Positions 48,844-57,241 of a stretch of 64,000 bases of DNA are shown here, piece by piece. The DNA comes from Photobacterium profundum SS9 (GTDB lineage Bacteria > Pseudomonadota > Gammaproteobacteria > Enterobacterales > Vibrionaceae): positions 1,870,887 through 1,934,886 of the forward strand of contig NC_006370.1 in NCBI RefSeq assembly GCF_000196255.1. Direction: 5' to 3'. The translations under genes were made by a program, and so were the position numbers. The notes beneath the pieces are model-generated. The model did no database searches. It was not told the origin of the DNA and worked only from the letters and a program-made list of their open reading frames with translations. How positions within the stretch are numbered: position 1 is the first letter of the stretch; every line of letters starts with the position of its first letter.

Positions 48844-49812
48844 TTACTCGCAACTTAGAGCGATGCGCTGTGTATTACTTTTATTTGAATACGAAGACGG
48901 TGTGCATCCGAATTCTTTTTTAAAGGCTGCAGCAAAATGTCCATGATTGGCATACCCAACTTCTAAGGCAATGTGGGAAATTGGGTTTTCCCCTAGAGAA
49001 AGAAGCCTTACAGCTTTAGACATTCTTTGTTGAAGAACATATTGGTGGATCGTGGTGTTAAACTCTTTACGAAACCACTGCTTTAAAGAGGTTTCATTTG
49101 TACCAATCCTGCGAGCCAATTGAGTAATAGTTGGCGGTAGCACAAACTCTTTATCCAAGATCTCAATTGCTTTCTCTAAGCCTTTGTTACTGTCCATGCG
49201 TCGGGGGAGGGTGACTTCCTCTTGTAGCAGGTAGCGTGCAGCATCGCTGATGAATGAATATGAAAGGTGGCGATGTATGCTAGCGTTGGAGTTTGTATTA
49301 GGTTCGGATAACTTTTCAGCGATACGATGAAATTGAGAATTTGCCGATTTCATTATCAGAAATGGCTCTCGCTGCTCTAGTTTTCTTTTGGTGAGTAAGC
49401 CAATTTGCATGACATCGATATACTCAAGTAGAACTCGTCTTGGAACTTGTAAGGCAAAAAGTTTTGTTGACTGAGGTTGATAACGACAGAGTCCTGCCCT
49501 AGTGTCTGAGTAGCACAATGCTATCGCGTTACTTGGAAAAATTCTGGGTGCTTTGAGGCTATCAATTTGATAATAAACAGCGCTGCCTAAATTGAGCATG
49601 ACAGTAACAGTATCGTACTCAGTTTTATCTGGAGTATCGAGTTGGACAGGGGCATAGAACCGCCCCATAAATAGGCTTAGAACCACTTCTTCGTTAAGCG
49701 CACAACAACGTAATGAGAACTCACAGTCGTTATGCTTAAACAGTATATTCCCGTTGGTTTGAATGGATTCTTCCATTAGTTCCAAATTAAAGGGAACTGT
49801 ATAGTAGCTCAT
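48844..49812 (-). CDS. AraC-family regulator 1 of the siderophore locus
   Basis: 322 residues from the ATG at 49812; a GTG 13 codons upstream would place the Fur-like site inside the gene and is rejected. The last 100 residues hold two helix-turn-helix units: LARRIGTNETSLKQWFRKEF and IALEVGYANHGHFAAAFKKE. The N-terminal part is the effector domain, of YbtA-like size. It probably activates frpA and the irp genes when the ferric siderophore is present, as YbtA does. Its promoter carries a Fur-box-like sequence. Confidence 0.88.
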   Translation of the reverse strand: MSYYTVPFNLELMEESIQTNGNILFKHNDCEFSLRCCALNEEVVLSLFMGRFYAPVQLDTPDKTEYDTVTVMLNLGSAVYYQIDSLKAPRIFPSNAIALCYSDTRAGLCRYQPQSTKLFALQVPRRVLLEYIDVMQIGLLTKRKLEQREPFLIMKSANSQFHRIAEKLSEPNTNSNASIHRHLSYSFISDAARYLLQEEVTLPRRMDSNKGLEKAIEILDKEFVLPPTITQLARRIGTNETSLKQWFRKEFNTTIHQYVLQQRMSKAVRLLSLGENPISHIALEVGYANHGHFAAAFKKEFGCTPSSYSNKSNTQRIALSCE

Positions 49813-49838
49813 AGTTAAATAATAATCACAACGTAAAT

Positions 49839-49857
49839 GATAATGATGCACATTACC
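49839..49857 (-). promoter_or_regulatory. Fur-box-like site upstream of AraC regulator 1
   Basis: GATAATGATGCACATTACC on the plus strand; its complement matches the 19-bp Fur consensus GATAATGATAATCATTATC at 15 of 19 positions by hand count. It sits 27-45 bp before the regulator's start, where a bound repressor would block transcription under high iron. Confidence 0.65.
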
Positions 49858-50006
49858 ATTTAAGGGTGTAAGGAATCCATAAAAATAATATATTTAACAG
49901 TTAAAATTATCGATTTGATTATTAAGTTTGTTTTATATGTATGGTTAGGTGGACGCTTTCATTGTAATAAGTGCCTTTTGAACACTAAATACTGACGAAA
50001 GCACAA

Positions 50007-50987
50007 TTACTGACGCTGTCGACGATATTGAAGAGGCTTTTCTCCAGAGTATTGTTTAAATAACTTACTGAAATACGAAGGGCTGGAATAACCGATGTTG
50101 TATACAATGTCGATGATAGGTTTATCAGTATATAACAGTTCTTTGGCAGCAACTTCCATGCGGGCTTGTTGCAAAACTTTAGAGAATGTATTGTCAAACA
50201 GCAATTTAAAGCCACGTTTAAAACTCGTTTCATTAGTACCGACTTCTTTGCAGATCTCTTTAATAGACCAGTTTTCCCCCGGCTTAGATGTTATCAAAGT
50301 ATGGGCTTTACGTACTTTGTTGAGTGTGCGACTGGATAAACATGAACATTCATGGTCTGTCTTATTGCTCTTAATCATCTCAAGCTGGTCTAGTATCTTC
50401 GACAAACAGTGATAGGCCTGTAAGACGGCAAGCAGATTGTCGGTGACGCCTGATTCTTTGTCAGTCAGTTCTGTTTGTAATTGATTGATGAACTGCTGGA
50501 TCTCAATGATTGTATTAAAGACTAAAGGTATATTATCGGTTTGTGGATTGATGCCACTTTCTTGGAATTTTTCGCTCATTTGCTGATAAATAGGGCTAAG
50601 ATAATTACAATCAAATCGAATATCGGCAATTTCTATATAGCTTTCTTTTTCGCTGATAAAGACATCGTTAAATGTGTTTTCTGAAAAAATGAGAACACTT
50701 TTTCCTTTCTGTAATTGCTTGGGTTCATCTTTTCCATTGTGCCAACGAATGTTGTCTCCTTTAACAACAGTCAGGAGACGAAGGAAGGTGGTCTTTTTGT
50801 TCTGACCCTCTTGATGAGATGTACATCCACCATACCCGGAAAGGGTATGTATTTGGCAGCCTAAGCAATCACCAACAGAGCTGCCTAAAGGTGCCTTGTC
50901 AAAACTAGAAATTAGTTGGTCATGAGTAGAATTAATGTTGGTAATAGGAATAGAATTTGAGCAGTGTTTCATATAATGCTTGTTCAT
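50007..50987 (-). CDS. AraC-family regulator 2 of the siderophore locus
   Basis: 326 residues. The C-terminal AraC domain has ICKEVGTNETSFKRGFKLLF and IVYNIGYSSPSYFSKLFKQY; the GTNETS..... helix is nearly shared with regulator 1, so the two are related. The N-terminal half contains a cysteine group DCLGCQIHTLSGYGGC at about residues 38-53 and another pair, CSC, near 210, unusual for a ligand-binding AraC domain. GGACGA stands before the ATG. It is the first gene of the leftward series. Confidence 0.87.
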   Translation of the reverse strand: MNKHYMKHCSNSIPITNINSTHDQLISSFDKAPLGSSVGDCLGCQIHTLSGYGGCTSHQEGQNKKTTFLRLLTVVKGDNIRWHNGKDEPKQLQKGKSVLIFSENTFNDVFISEKESYIEIADIRFDCNYLSPIYQQMSEKFQESGINPQTDNIPLVFNTIIEIQQFINQLQTELTDKESGVTDNLLAVLQAYHCLSKILDQLEMIKSNKTDHECSCLSSRTLNKVRKAHTLITSKPGENWSIKEICKEVGTNETSFKRGFKLLFDNTFSKVLQQARMEVAAKELLYTDKPIIDIVYNIGYSSPSYFSKLFKQYSGEKPLQYRRQRQ

Positions 50988-50999
50988 TTTTTATCGTCC

Positions 51000-51504
51000 G
51001 AAATAGCGTGGCCAGCTCGTGCATATGTACACTGTAGCTTGTGTATACTGCAGCTTTATTTGAATGTTTGTTGCACGACAATACCGAGCATTCCTCTATC
51101 TGGTCTTTATAATATTGTATTTGAGTAAGCTTCAAGTGTATAAACCAGAACCCCCATTCTGTTGAGTAACTGGTTGTTTGTCTACTCAGATTGGAAGTGA
51201 TTTTCTACATCATTTGGTCTAAATTGAGTAGTTGATATTTTTACAAGTAAGGGGGGAGTTGTTTCTAAATAAGGTAGATAAACCGTAAACGAGCCATAAA
51301 CCTACGGAGCATTTTTAGTGAGAAAAATCCCATGGTAGAAGTGAGATGATATCTGGCTCAGTTTGGCTAAATAATACCATTAATTATAATTTATGAGTGT
51401 TAAGCGACACTATTGCTCGGCTTATACCACGAACCAAAAAATAGGATTGATTTTGATACTTTAGACGTGCTCTGTCGTTATCTGAAATGTTAGATACCAG
51501 ATAC
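51000..51504. other. intergenic region between regulator 2 and the tRNA operon
   Basis: Two 10-bp direct repeats ACTGTAGCTT (51031-51040) and ACTGCAGCTT (51047-51056) lie 44-70 bp upstream of regulator 2, spaced 16 bp start to start, which fits AraC-type half-sites. From 51140 to 51500 I see no gene, no integrase remnant and no copy of the tRNA-Asn 3' end. Confidence 0.4.
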
Positions 51505-51532
51505 AAAAAAGCCGCGTCTTTCGACACGGCTT
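51505..51532 (-). terminator. terminator of the tRNA operon
   Basis: Leftward: AAGCCGTGTC, loop GAAA, GACGCGGCTT, then a run of six T. A 10-bp stem with one G-T pair directly after the tRNA-Asn gene. Confidence 0.92.
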
Positions 51533-51540
51533 GTTTGATA

Positions 51541-51616
51541 TGGCTCCCTCTACTGGACTTGAACCAGTGACATACGGATTAACAGTCCGGCGTTCTACCA
51601 ACTGAACTAAGAGGGA
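51541..51616 (-). tRNA. tRNA-Asn (anticodon GTT)
   Basis: 76 nt with encoded CCA. Acceptor TCCCTCT pairs with AGAGGGA; the anticodon loop reads CTGTTAA; the T-arm contains GGTTCAAGTCC. The 3' end points toward the siderophore locus. Confidence 0.96.
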
Positions 51617-51622
51617 ATTGTT

Positions 51623-51697
<75 letters not shown>

Positions 51698-51705
51698 AAA
51701 ATAAA

Positions 51706-51781
<76 letters not shown>

Positions 51782-51826
51782 ACACTTTATTCTGTTTGTA
51801 TTCACGCTTACGCCCAAATACGAATA

Positions 51827-51917
51827 TGGCGGAGAGATAGGGATTTGAACCCTAGAAGGGCTATAAACCCTTGCCGGTTTTCAAGACCGGTGCTTTCGAC
51901 CACTCAGCCATCTCTCC
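51827..51917 (-). tRNA. tRNA-Ser (anticodon TGA)
   Basis: 91 nt with a long variable arm as expected for serine, encoded CCA, acceptor GGAGAGA/TCTCTCC and anticodon loop CTTGAAA. It is the first gene of the leftward tRNA operon. Confidence 0.95.
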
Positions 51918-51929
51918 TGAGTGCGAAAG

Positions 51930-51958
51930 ATAATAATGAATACTGATGTCGATGTAAA
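51930..51958 (-). promoter_or_regulatory. sigma-70 promoter of the tRNA operon
   Basis: Leftward, -35 TTTACA (51953-51958) and -10 TATTAT (51930-51935) are separated by exactly 17 bp, placing the start about 6 bases before the tRNA-Ser 5' end. Confidence 0.7.
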
Positions 51959-52039
51959 GCGCTATAATGCTAACTGACTAATATTTGGTCTTTTTAAGTT
52001 AAAATTGCAAATAAAAAGCTGTTTATTCGTCACCTAAAA

Positions 52040-52630
52040 GGTTAAAACCACCGACTTTAGTCGGTCAGCTTCAGCTATGATATTTTACGGTCATCGATGA
52101 TGTTGGAGCATGATTATGGATTATAGATATGGAAGTCATACAGTCTTCAAAATTCAGTACCATTTCGTTTTTGTAACGAAGTATCGTTATCAAGTTTTGA
52201 CTGGTGATGTTGGCTTGAAAGCTCGAGAGCTAATCAGGCAAACATGTCATGCTTTTGAGATTGATATTTTGAAGGGGGTAATCAGTAAAGATCATGTTCA
52301 CTTGTTAGTTTCTGCACCACCCAATATGGCACCTAGCGAAATAATGCGAAGGATTAAAGGCCGTACATCGGCTAAGTTGTTCGAGAGTTATCCTGATTTA
52401 AAGAAGAAATACTGGGGACGTCATTTTTGGGCTAGAGGCTACTTTTGTGTGACATCTGGTGACCTAACGGAAGAAATGATAAAGGAATACCTTGATCATC
52501 ACTTTGAGCCCAAGGCTGAAGATAACTTCAGGACAGAAGGCTAACGAAAACGGGTCTTTGACCCGTATCCGGACTTTCAGTCCTTAATACTAACCCACCT
52601 ACTTTAGTAGGTGGTTGTTTAGTTGGATTT
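52040..52630 (+). mobile_element. IS200-type insertion sequence (tnpA only)
   Basis: A Y1 transposase gene is flanked by hairpins. The left is ACCGAC-TTTA-GTCGGT at 52050-52065. The right is a 20-bp palindrome at 52595-52614 with the same TTTA-type loop, preceded by two more hairpins at 52549-52567 and 52571-52583. Such sub-terminal hairpins are what TnpA recognises in single-stranded DNA. There is no tnpB. Cleavage sites were not identified, so the stated ends are approximate. Confidence 0.8.
52116..52544 (+). CDS. tnpA: IS200-family Y1 (HUH) transposase TnpA
   Basis: 142 residues from the ATG at 52116, chosen because GGAG lies 7 bases upstream, whereas the ATG at 52110 is too close. The HUH motif is DHVHLLVSAPP (His 60 and 62) and the catalytic tyrosine is in MIKEYLDHHF (Tyr 125). 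The family uses a single Tyr to cut and rejoin single-stranded DNA at hairpin ends. Length and motifs are complete, so it is probably functional. Confidence 0.93.
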   Translation: MDYRYGSHTVFKIQYHFVFVTKYRYQVLTGDVGLKARELIRQTCHAFEIDILKGVISKDHVHLLVSAPPNMAPSEIMRRIKGRTSAKLFESYPDLKKKYWGRHFWARGYFCVTSGDLTEEMIKEYLDHHFEPKAEDNFRTEG

Positions 52631-52762
52631 CAGTAATATTTTGAATGGTAAAACCTCGTTATGTCTCATTAATCGACGGGTAAATATTCCGACTAAGAAC
52701 CAGAATCGTTCATATACTGATCTAGACGTTTGTATTCTCACTTATTAGTCGTTGGAACGTTT

Positions 52763-53236
52763 ATGAAAATTGTATTACCTAGCGTATTGGTTGTGGCTAC
52801 TGCTCTTGTTGGTTGTTCTTCTGATCAACCAAGCCCTCCTAAAATGTACACTGAAAGCTGCAAAGTGGTGTCTGAAGCTGAAGTCGAATCTTTATTTGAT
52901 CGTTGGAATAACTCGTTGCGAACAGGCAACTCCAAAAATGTTGTTGCTAACTATGCTGTGCGCTCTGTGCTTTTACCTACAGTGTCTAATAGGGCACGTT
53001 ATACCGCGAACGAAAAAGAAGATTATTTCGACCACTTTCTTGAAGATCGTCCATCAGGGAGCATTGATTTACGCACCATTGAACTGGGGTGTAATACTGC
53101 GATAGATGCTGGTCTTTATACGTTTACCTTTGCGAAAACAGGTGCGACTGTTAGTGGACGTTACACTTATACGTATCGTTGGGATGGCACTGAATGGTTA
53201 ATTACCAGTCACCATTCTTCTGCAATGCCTGAATAA
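52763..53236 (+). CDS. predicted lipoprotein with SnoaL-like (NTF2-fold) domain
   Basis: 157 residues from the ATG at 52763; the frame opens 11 codons earlier, but the signal peptide MKIVLPSVLVVATALVGC starts here, with Cys 18 as lipid site. The mature part VSEAEVESLFDRWNNSLRTG ... GRYTYTYRWDGTEWLITSHHSS follows the SgcJ/EcaC or CaMKII-association-like NTF2 fold, where the last strand carries HHSS. These are often secreted or envelope proteins of unclear role. The next gene is 260 bp away; no operon. Confidence 0.75.
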   Translation: MKIVLPSVLVVATALVGCSSDQPSPPKMYTESCKVVSEAEVESLFDRWNNSLRTGNSKNVVANYAVRSVLLPTVSNRARYTANEKEDYFDHFLEDRPSGSIDLRTIELGCNTAIDAGLYTFTFAKTGATVSGRYTYTYRWDGTEWLITSHHSSAMPE

Positions 53237-53266
53237 GCGCATTATTGTCTTAATTTGCTAATTGGG

Positions 53267-53345
53267 GTTACAAGGTAATGATATTAAGAATGCATTATAT
53301 TGCTTATTAATATGATGTTCATTTATCGTAAGGTTACCTTGTAAC
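53267..53345. repeat. long interrupted inverted repeat
   Basis: GTTACAAGGTAA (53267-53278) and TTACCTTGTAAC (53334-53345) are exact inverse copies 55 bp apart, with a second nested pair, ATATTAAG and CTTATTAATAT, inside. There is no gene within. It could be a terminator pair, a small non-autonomous element or a regulator site upstream of the transporter gene. Confidence 0.55.
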
Positions 53346-53496
53346 GACGCTAACTCCTTGATTATGCGCCATGCATCATAATGAGAAAAAAACACTCCCG
53401 TCATACGCTATTTGTTGAATATTGTGATTTTGATTGCGAAACATTAAAGCCTATTGGTGGTAAGTTTCGCAATGCATAATTTCAAAGGAGTATGAT

Positions 53497-55005
53497 ATGC
53501 AAGATGCAAATGCTAGATTCCCACGCACAGCTAGAATTTTAATCCTTAGGCAGTTTTTGTGGGGGGCTGCTTTCTACGGTACCTATGTATTATTAACAAA
53601 ATATTTCTTGTTTGAGCTGAACTACAGTGAAGCTGATACCATTATGATGCTGGGTGCTTTTGGTGCTGTAGGGCCAGTATTCTCGGCTGTTGGTGGTTTT
53701 GTCGCTGACCGCTATATTGGTTCGTTCCGTGCTGTCTATATCGGTTATACCACTTATACGATTGGTTTCTTTTTACTTGGAATCGGTGCATCACAGCTTA
53801 ATATACCGATGAGTATTTTTGCTATTGCGTTAATTGGTTATTCGCGAGGGTTGTCTGCAACTTGTCCGACGGTGTTGTTCGGTAATTCATATTCTGCTAC
53901 AAACCGTGAGTCTTTCCAGCAGGGCTTAACGATTAACTATTCAATCAATAATCTGGGCTCTTTTTTATCACAATATCTATTCCCATTTCTTGTTGCGTAT
54001 CTCGCCTATCAAGGCAACTTCTTTATATCATCATTTTTGATGATGCTGACATTAGTTCTGTTTTTTACTTTTCGTAAAGAGTTGGTTGAAGCGGGTAATG
54101 ATCTCGATAAGCGCCCTGTAAGCATGAAAGTTTGGGCTGGTTTTATTGTGGGTTCAGCCATAATGCTGCGCTTAGTGTATTGGATATTCGCGAACTTAGA
54201 TGCCGGTAAATATCTGCTTTATGCATTGGGTGTGCTGGTTATTTTGTATTTTATTTATGAAATTACCAAAGCGACTATCGTGTACCGATATAAGATGTGC
54301 TGTGTATTAATCATGATTTTCATCTTTATGGTTTTTTACTTCTATTATGGTCAAATGCTCACTTCGATGAACATTTACGCGATTAATTTAATGGGTGATC
54401 AGCTTTTAGGGTTTATTCCTATTCGCCCTGAATCTAATGTGGCGTTTAATCCATTATGGTGTTTTGTGCTGGGTGGTCCGGCTATTTATATCTATGGTTG
54501 GATGGATAGGAAGGGATACTCGCCGACGATTCCAACTAAGTTTGCCGCCGCTTTTGGCTTTACCGCGATTGCGTTTGCCTTGTTGGGTCTATCAACCGGC
54601 TTTGTGGGCGAGAACGGGAAAATTTCTGCAGACTGGATTTTGTGGGTGAATTTTTTCCAATCGTTTGCAGAGTTAATTGTTGGCGCATTGGGTGCTGGTT
54701 TCATTTTTGAAATGGTGCCACGTTATCTATCTGCATTCTCGATGGGGTTGCGAGCTGTTGCATTGTCGTTAAGCGGTATTTTAGCGGCTGTAATATCAAC
54801 AAAAATAGCATTACCGAAAGATCAGGTACTAACCCAAGAAATTATAGAAAATGTTTATACTAACTATTTCTATACATTAGCAGTATTTGCATTCTTGATG
54901 GTTTTCGTCACATTGGCACTGTCTAAAGTGATCGCAAAACTTATTCGCAAAGGCGAAGAGTTAGAAAAATTAGAAACAGAAAAAGAATTAGCGACAAACC
55001 ACTAA
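53497..55005 (+). CDS. POT/PTR-like major-facilitator transporter
   Basis: 502 residues with about 14 hydrophobic segments. FVADRYIGSFRAVYIGYTTY after helix 2 matches the GxxADRxxG-type loop of the proton-dependent oligopeptide family, and SINNLGSFLSQYLFPFL resembles the NxGS segment of helix 5. Substrate likely peptides or a related nutrient, but the family also moves other compounds. AAAGGAG precedes the ATG. Convergent with the cytochrome gene. Confidence 0.75.
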   Translation: MQDANARFPRTARILILRQFLWGAAFYGTYVLLTKYFLFELNYSEADTIMMLGAFGAVGPVFSAVGGFVADRYIGSFRAVYIGYTTYTIGFFLLGIGASQLNIPMSIFAIALIGYSRGLSATCPTVLFGNSYSATNRESFQQGLTINYSINNLGSFLSQYLFPFLVAYLAYQGNFFISSFLMMLTLVLFFTFRKELVEAGNDLDKRPVSMKVWAGFIVGSAIMLRLVYWIFANLDAGKYLLYALGVLVILYFIYEITKATIVYRYKMCCVLIMIFIFMVFYFYYGQMLTSMNIYAINLMGDQLLGFIPIRPESNVAFNPLWCFVLGGPAIYIYGWMDRKGYSPTIPTKFAAAFGFTAIAFALLGLSTGFVGENGKISADWILWVNFFQSFAELIVGALGAGFIFEMVPRYLSAFSMGLRAVALSLSGILAAVISTKIALPKDQVLTQEIIENVYTNYFYTLAVFAFLMVFVTLALSKVIAKLIRKGEELEKLETEKELATNH

Positions 55006-55039
55006 TCATTAGTGATTTATTATTAATACAGTAATAGTA

Positions 55040-55092
55040 AAACACCCTTTGTTATTATATTTTTTTTATAAGTAACAGAGGGTGTTCTTTTT
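55040..55092. terminator. hairpin between the transporter and cytochrome genes
   Basis: AACACCCT and AGGGTGTT pair around an A/T-rich loop that contains a further GTTA/TAAC match; TTTTTT follows on the plus strand. Confidence 0.65.
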
Positions 55093-55097
55093 TGCGA

Positions 55098-56600
55098 TTA
55101 AGGCTTCATTGCAATTGTCTGTTCAGCATTAGCAATTGGCAATGCAGCACTTACCGACGTCATATTAACGATATCGACCTTTAATTTATCTTTACCGAGT
55201 AATTCATCCACAATTTTTTGAGGGAATGGCCAGTAATTGAGCTGAGCATATAAGGTAATAGTTCCTGAAGTACCTTTTGGTATTTGAAAAGTATAATCGA
55301 CGATTGAATAGCCATTTGGTTGAATACGGGTATCAGATAAAACTCTATCAACTTCCCACACGTTGAGGTCAACCACATTGCCATTGACATCACCTAACGT
55401 GACTTTGAAGTTACGTGTCCCTTTTTCAGTGTGTCCATCGACAACGGCACCAGAACGATAGATTGATGGTTGAATGTCTGTCTTAACATTAAAATCAACC
55501 CACACCTCACGGCCTTCAGGGAAACCAGTAGGCAGTTTATGACCCGCACCCACATTGGCCACTTTGACTTTTATGGTGACAAGCTCGCCTGGTATGAGTG
55601 AGTCAGGTAAACCAATAAACTCAATGGTTGCTGCCGATCTAAGCATGGCACGTGAGAGCTCGGCACTTTCCGGGTTATTAAAATATAGATGTAACGTTGA
55701 ATTACCCCCAGTGAATTCATGGGAATAAATGTGTTTACGCTCTTTTCCCATGATTGCTGATTTGCCTGGGTTATTGCTTTGTCCTGGTCCTGGTGTCATA
55801 TGGCAATCTTGGCATTGTATGCCTTGCTCGTTATAAGCGCTTTCTTGCCACTCATCGTAAGTACGCTCTATCGGTGTACTATTGAAAGGGTGAGTAACAT
55901 TATGGCAAGTAGAACAGAACTCTGAGCGAGTATGAAGGTCAGAATATTCTGTTTTATGGTAAGGCGAACTTGCATCGGTATGCGGACCGAGTTTTATATG
56001 TTTATCTTTGTTGGGTGATAAAATGTAAGCCGCGTTATCGTTACCTGTTATACCGGTAATGTTATGGCAAACTTCGCAGTTTACCCCTGGTAGGTCGGTC
56101 TTCGTCTCTATCATCGCGGCAGAAGCGTCCATGCTTGTCATGCCTATTGGGCTGTGACAAGCAATACAAAAATTATCTACTTGGCCATCAGTTGCTTTAC
56201 TCGCGCGTAGAAATAGCGCTTGATAAATAGGGTCTTCCCAAGAGTAAGCCATGGCTGATTTTTCCCATTGCTGGTAAATTTCACTGTGACACCCTTTACA
56301 GACTTCAGGGCTTTCAAACATATCTGGTGTTAGCTGGCGACCATCGGTGGTAGCCCGTGATGGATAAAAAGGGCTGCTTTCCGTTATTTGTTCTTCTGTT
56401 AGTGGCTTATGTGGCTTTTGCCATTTATATACACCGTCTTGTGCATAAATGTGAAAGGGTGAGAGTAATACTATAAATATAAAAAAAGATCGGATGAAAT
56501 TGAATAGAGGCAATAAGCATAAAGCCTGATGTTGAATTGGTTTGAATTCGTTTTTAATTAAAAAGTATCGAGCACTTCTAATATCCATAGGTTTACCCAT
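55098..56600 (-). CDS. multiheme c-type cytochrome (five CxxCH)
   Basis: 500 residues. Five heme-binding motifs are visible in order: CKGCH, CIACH, CEVCH, CSTCH and CQDCH, all in the first 280 residues. A beta-rich C-terminal part follows (VANVGAGHKLPTGFPEGREV), as in cytochrome c554-like proteins that include LPTGxP sequences. The N-terminus has a hydrophobic segment (FIRSFFIFIVLLSPFHIYAQ) serving as signal peptide, preceded by an unusually long 33-residue charged start; the true start may be later. A periplasmic electron carrier or oxidoreductase; partner genes are not adjacent. Confidence 0.85.
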   Translation of the reverse strand: MGKPMDIRSARYFLIKNEFKPIQHQALCLLPLFNFIRSFFIFIVLLSPFHIYAQDGVYKWQKPHKPLTEEQITESSPFYPSRATTDGRQLTPDMFESPEVCKGCHSEIYQQWEKSAMAYSWEDPIYQALFLRASKATDGQVDNFCIACHSPIGMTSMDASAAMIETKTDLPGVNCEVCHNITGITGNDNAAYILSPNKDKHIKLGPHTDASSPYHKTEYSDLHTRSEFCSTCHNVTHPFNSTPIERTYDEWQESAYNEQGIQCQDCHMTPGPGQSNNPGKSAIMGKERKHIYSHEFTGGNSTLHLYFNNPESAELSRAMLRSAATIEFIGLPDSLIPGELVTIKVKVANVGAGHKLPTGFPEGREVWVDFNVKTDIQPSIYRSGAVVDGHTEKGTRNFKVTLGDVNGNVVDLNVWEVDRVLSDTRIQPNGYSIVDYTFQIPKGTSGTITLYAQLNYWPFPQKIVDELLGKDKLKVDIVNMTSVSAALPIANAEQTIAMKP

Positions 56601-56865
56601 TAAAAAATGATGAATACATTAGCTGACTAGCTAAGCTACCACCTATTGAGTTTAGGTGTGACAAATGGAACCGACTTCACAAATATAAGATTGTTGGCAT
56701 ACTTTTGTGTGGATAATGAAATGTGAAAAAATTTACACAATTGTGACTATTTTTTTTGATATTCCCGTAGAATACGTTAGATATTTTAGGCATCGTTATC
56801 AATGTGCTTCTTTACTGACAATGGTAAAGAACTTGTATTTAAGAATGCAAATCTAGGGGATAGAT

Positions 56866-57237
56866 ATGAAGCAATTTTTTTTAGGCAGTGTCGTTGCCGC
56901 CTCACTACTAATGCTATCTGGTTGTGGAGATGAGTTACAGCTCACTGCTGCACAGGTTAAAAATGTGGATAAAATGTCGGTTGCTTCTGATCAAACGACA
57001 CTAGATGTATATTGCCCGACAGGAATTTGTATTTTTGACTTGTCATCGAATATTGAAACGAACGTTGTTGTTACTATGCATTACAACGATGACAAGACAT
57101 TCAGCAAGATTGAAGGCGTGAGCGTGACGGGTAGAATGGGCTCAACAGTAAAAGTATTAGGTGAAAACAGCTTCAGCATGGATCTGTCTGCTGATAACGA
57201 CGTATCAAAAATTCAAGTTGTCGACTTTTATCGTTAA
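56866..57237 (+). CDS. small predicted lipoprotein, function unknown
   Basis: 123 residues with lipobox LMLSGCGDE; the residue after Cys is Gly, so outer-membrane sorting is expected. Two close cysteines, CPTGIC, may form a disulfide in the mature protein. No domain recognised. AGGGGAT precedes the ATG. The next gene is convergent 4 bp away. Confidence 0.8.
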   Translation: MKQFFLGSVVAASLLMLSGCGDELQLTAAQVKNVDKMSVASDQTTLDVYCPTGICIFDLSSNIETNVVVTMHYNDDKTFSKIEGVSVTGRMGSTVKVLGENSFSMDLSADNDVSKIQVVDFYR

Positions 57238-57241
57238 TCGT

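Noticed and set aside
51541..51616. Second copy of the tRNA-Asn 3' end as an attachment site in the window
   Set aside because: Scanning for TGGCTCCCTCT and near matches found only the tRNA itself.
56722..56737. CRP-like TGTGA-N6-TTACA upstream of the cytochrome gene
   Set aside because: The second half-site is imperfect and the position is far from either start; too weak to call.
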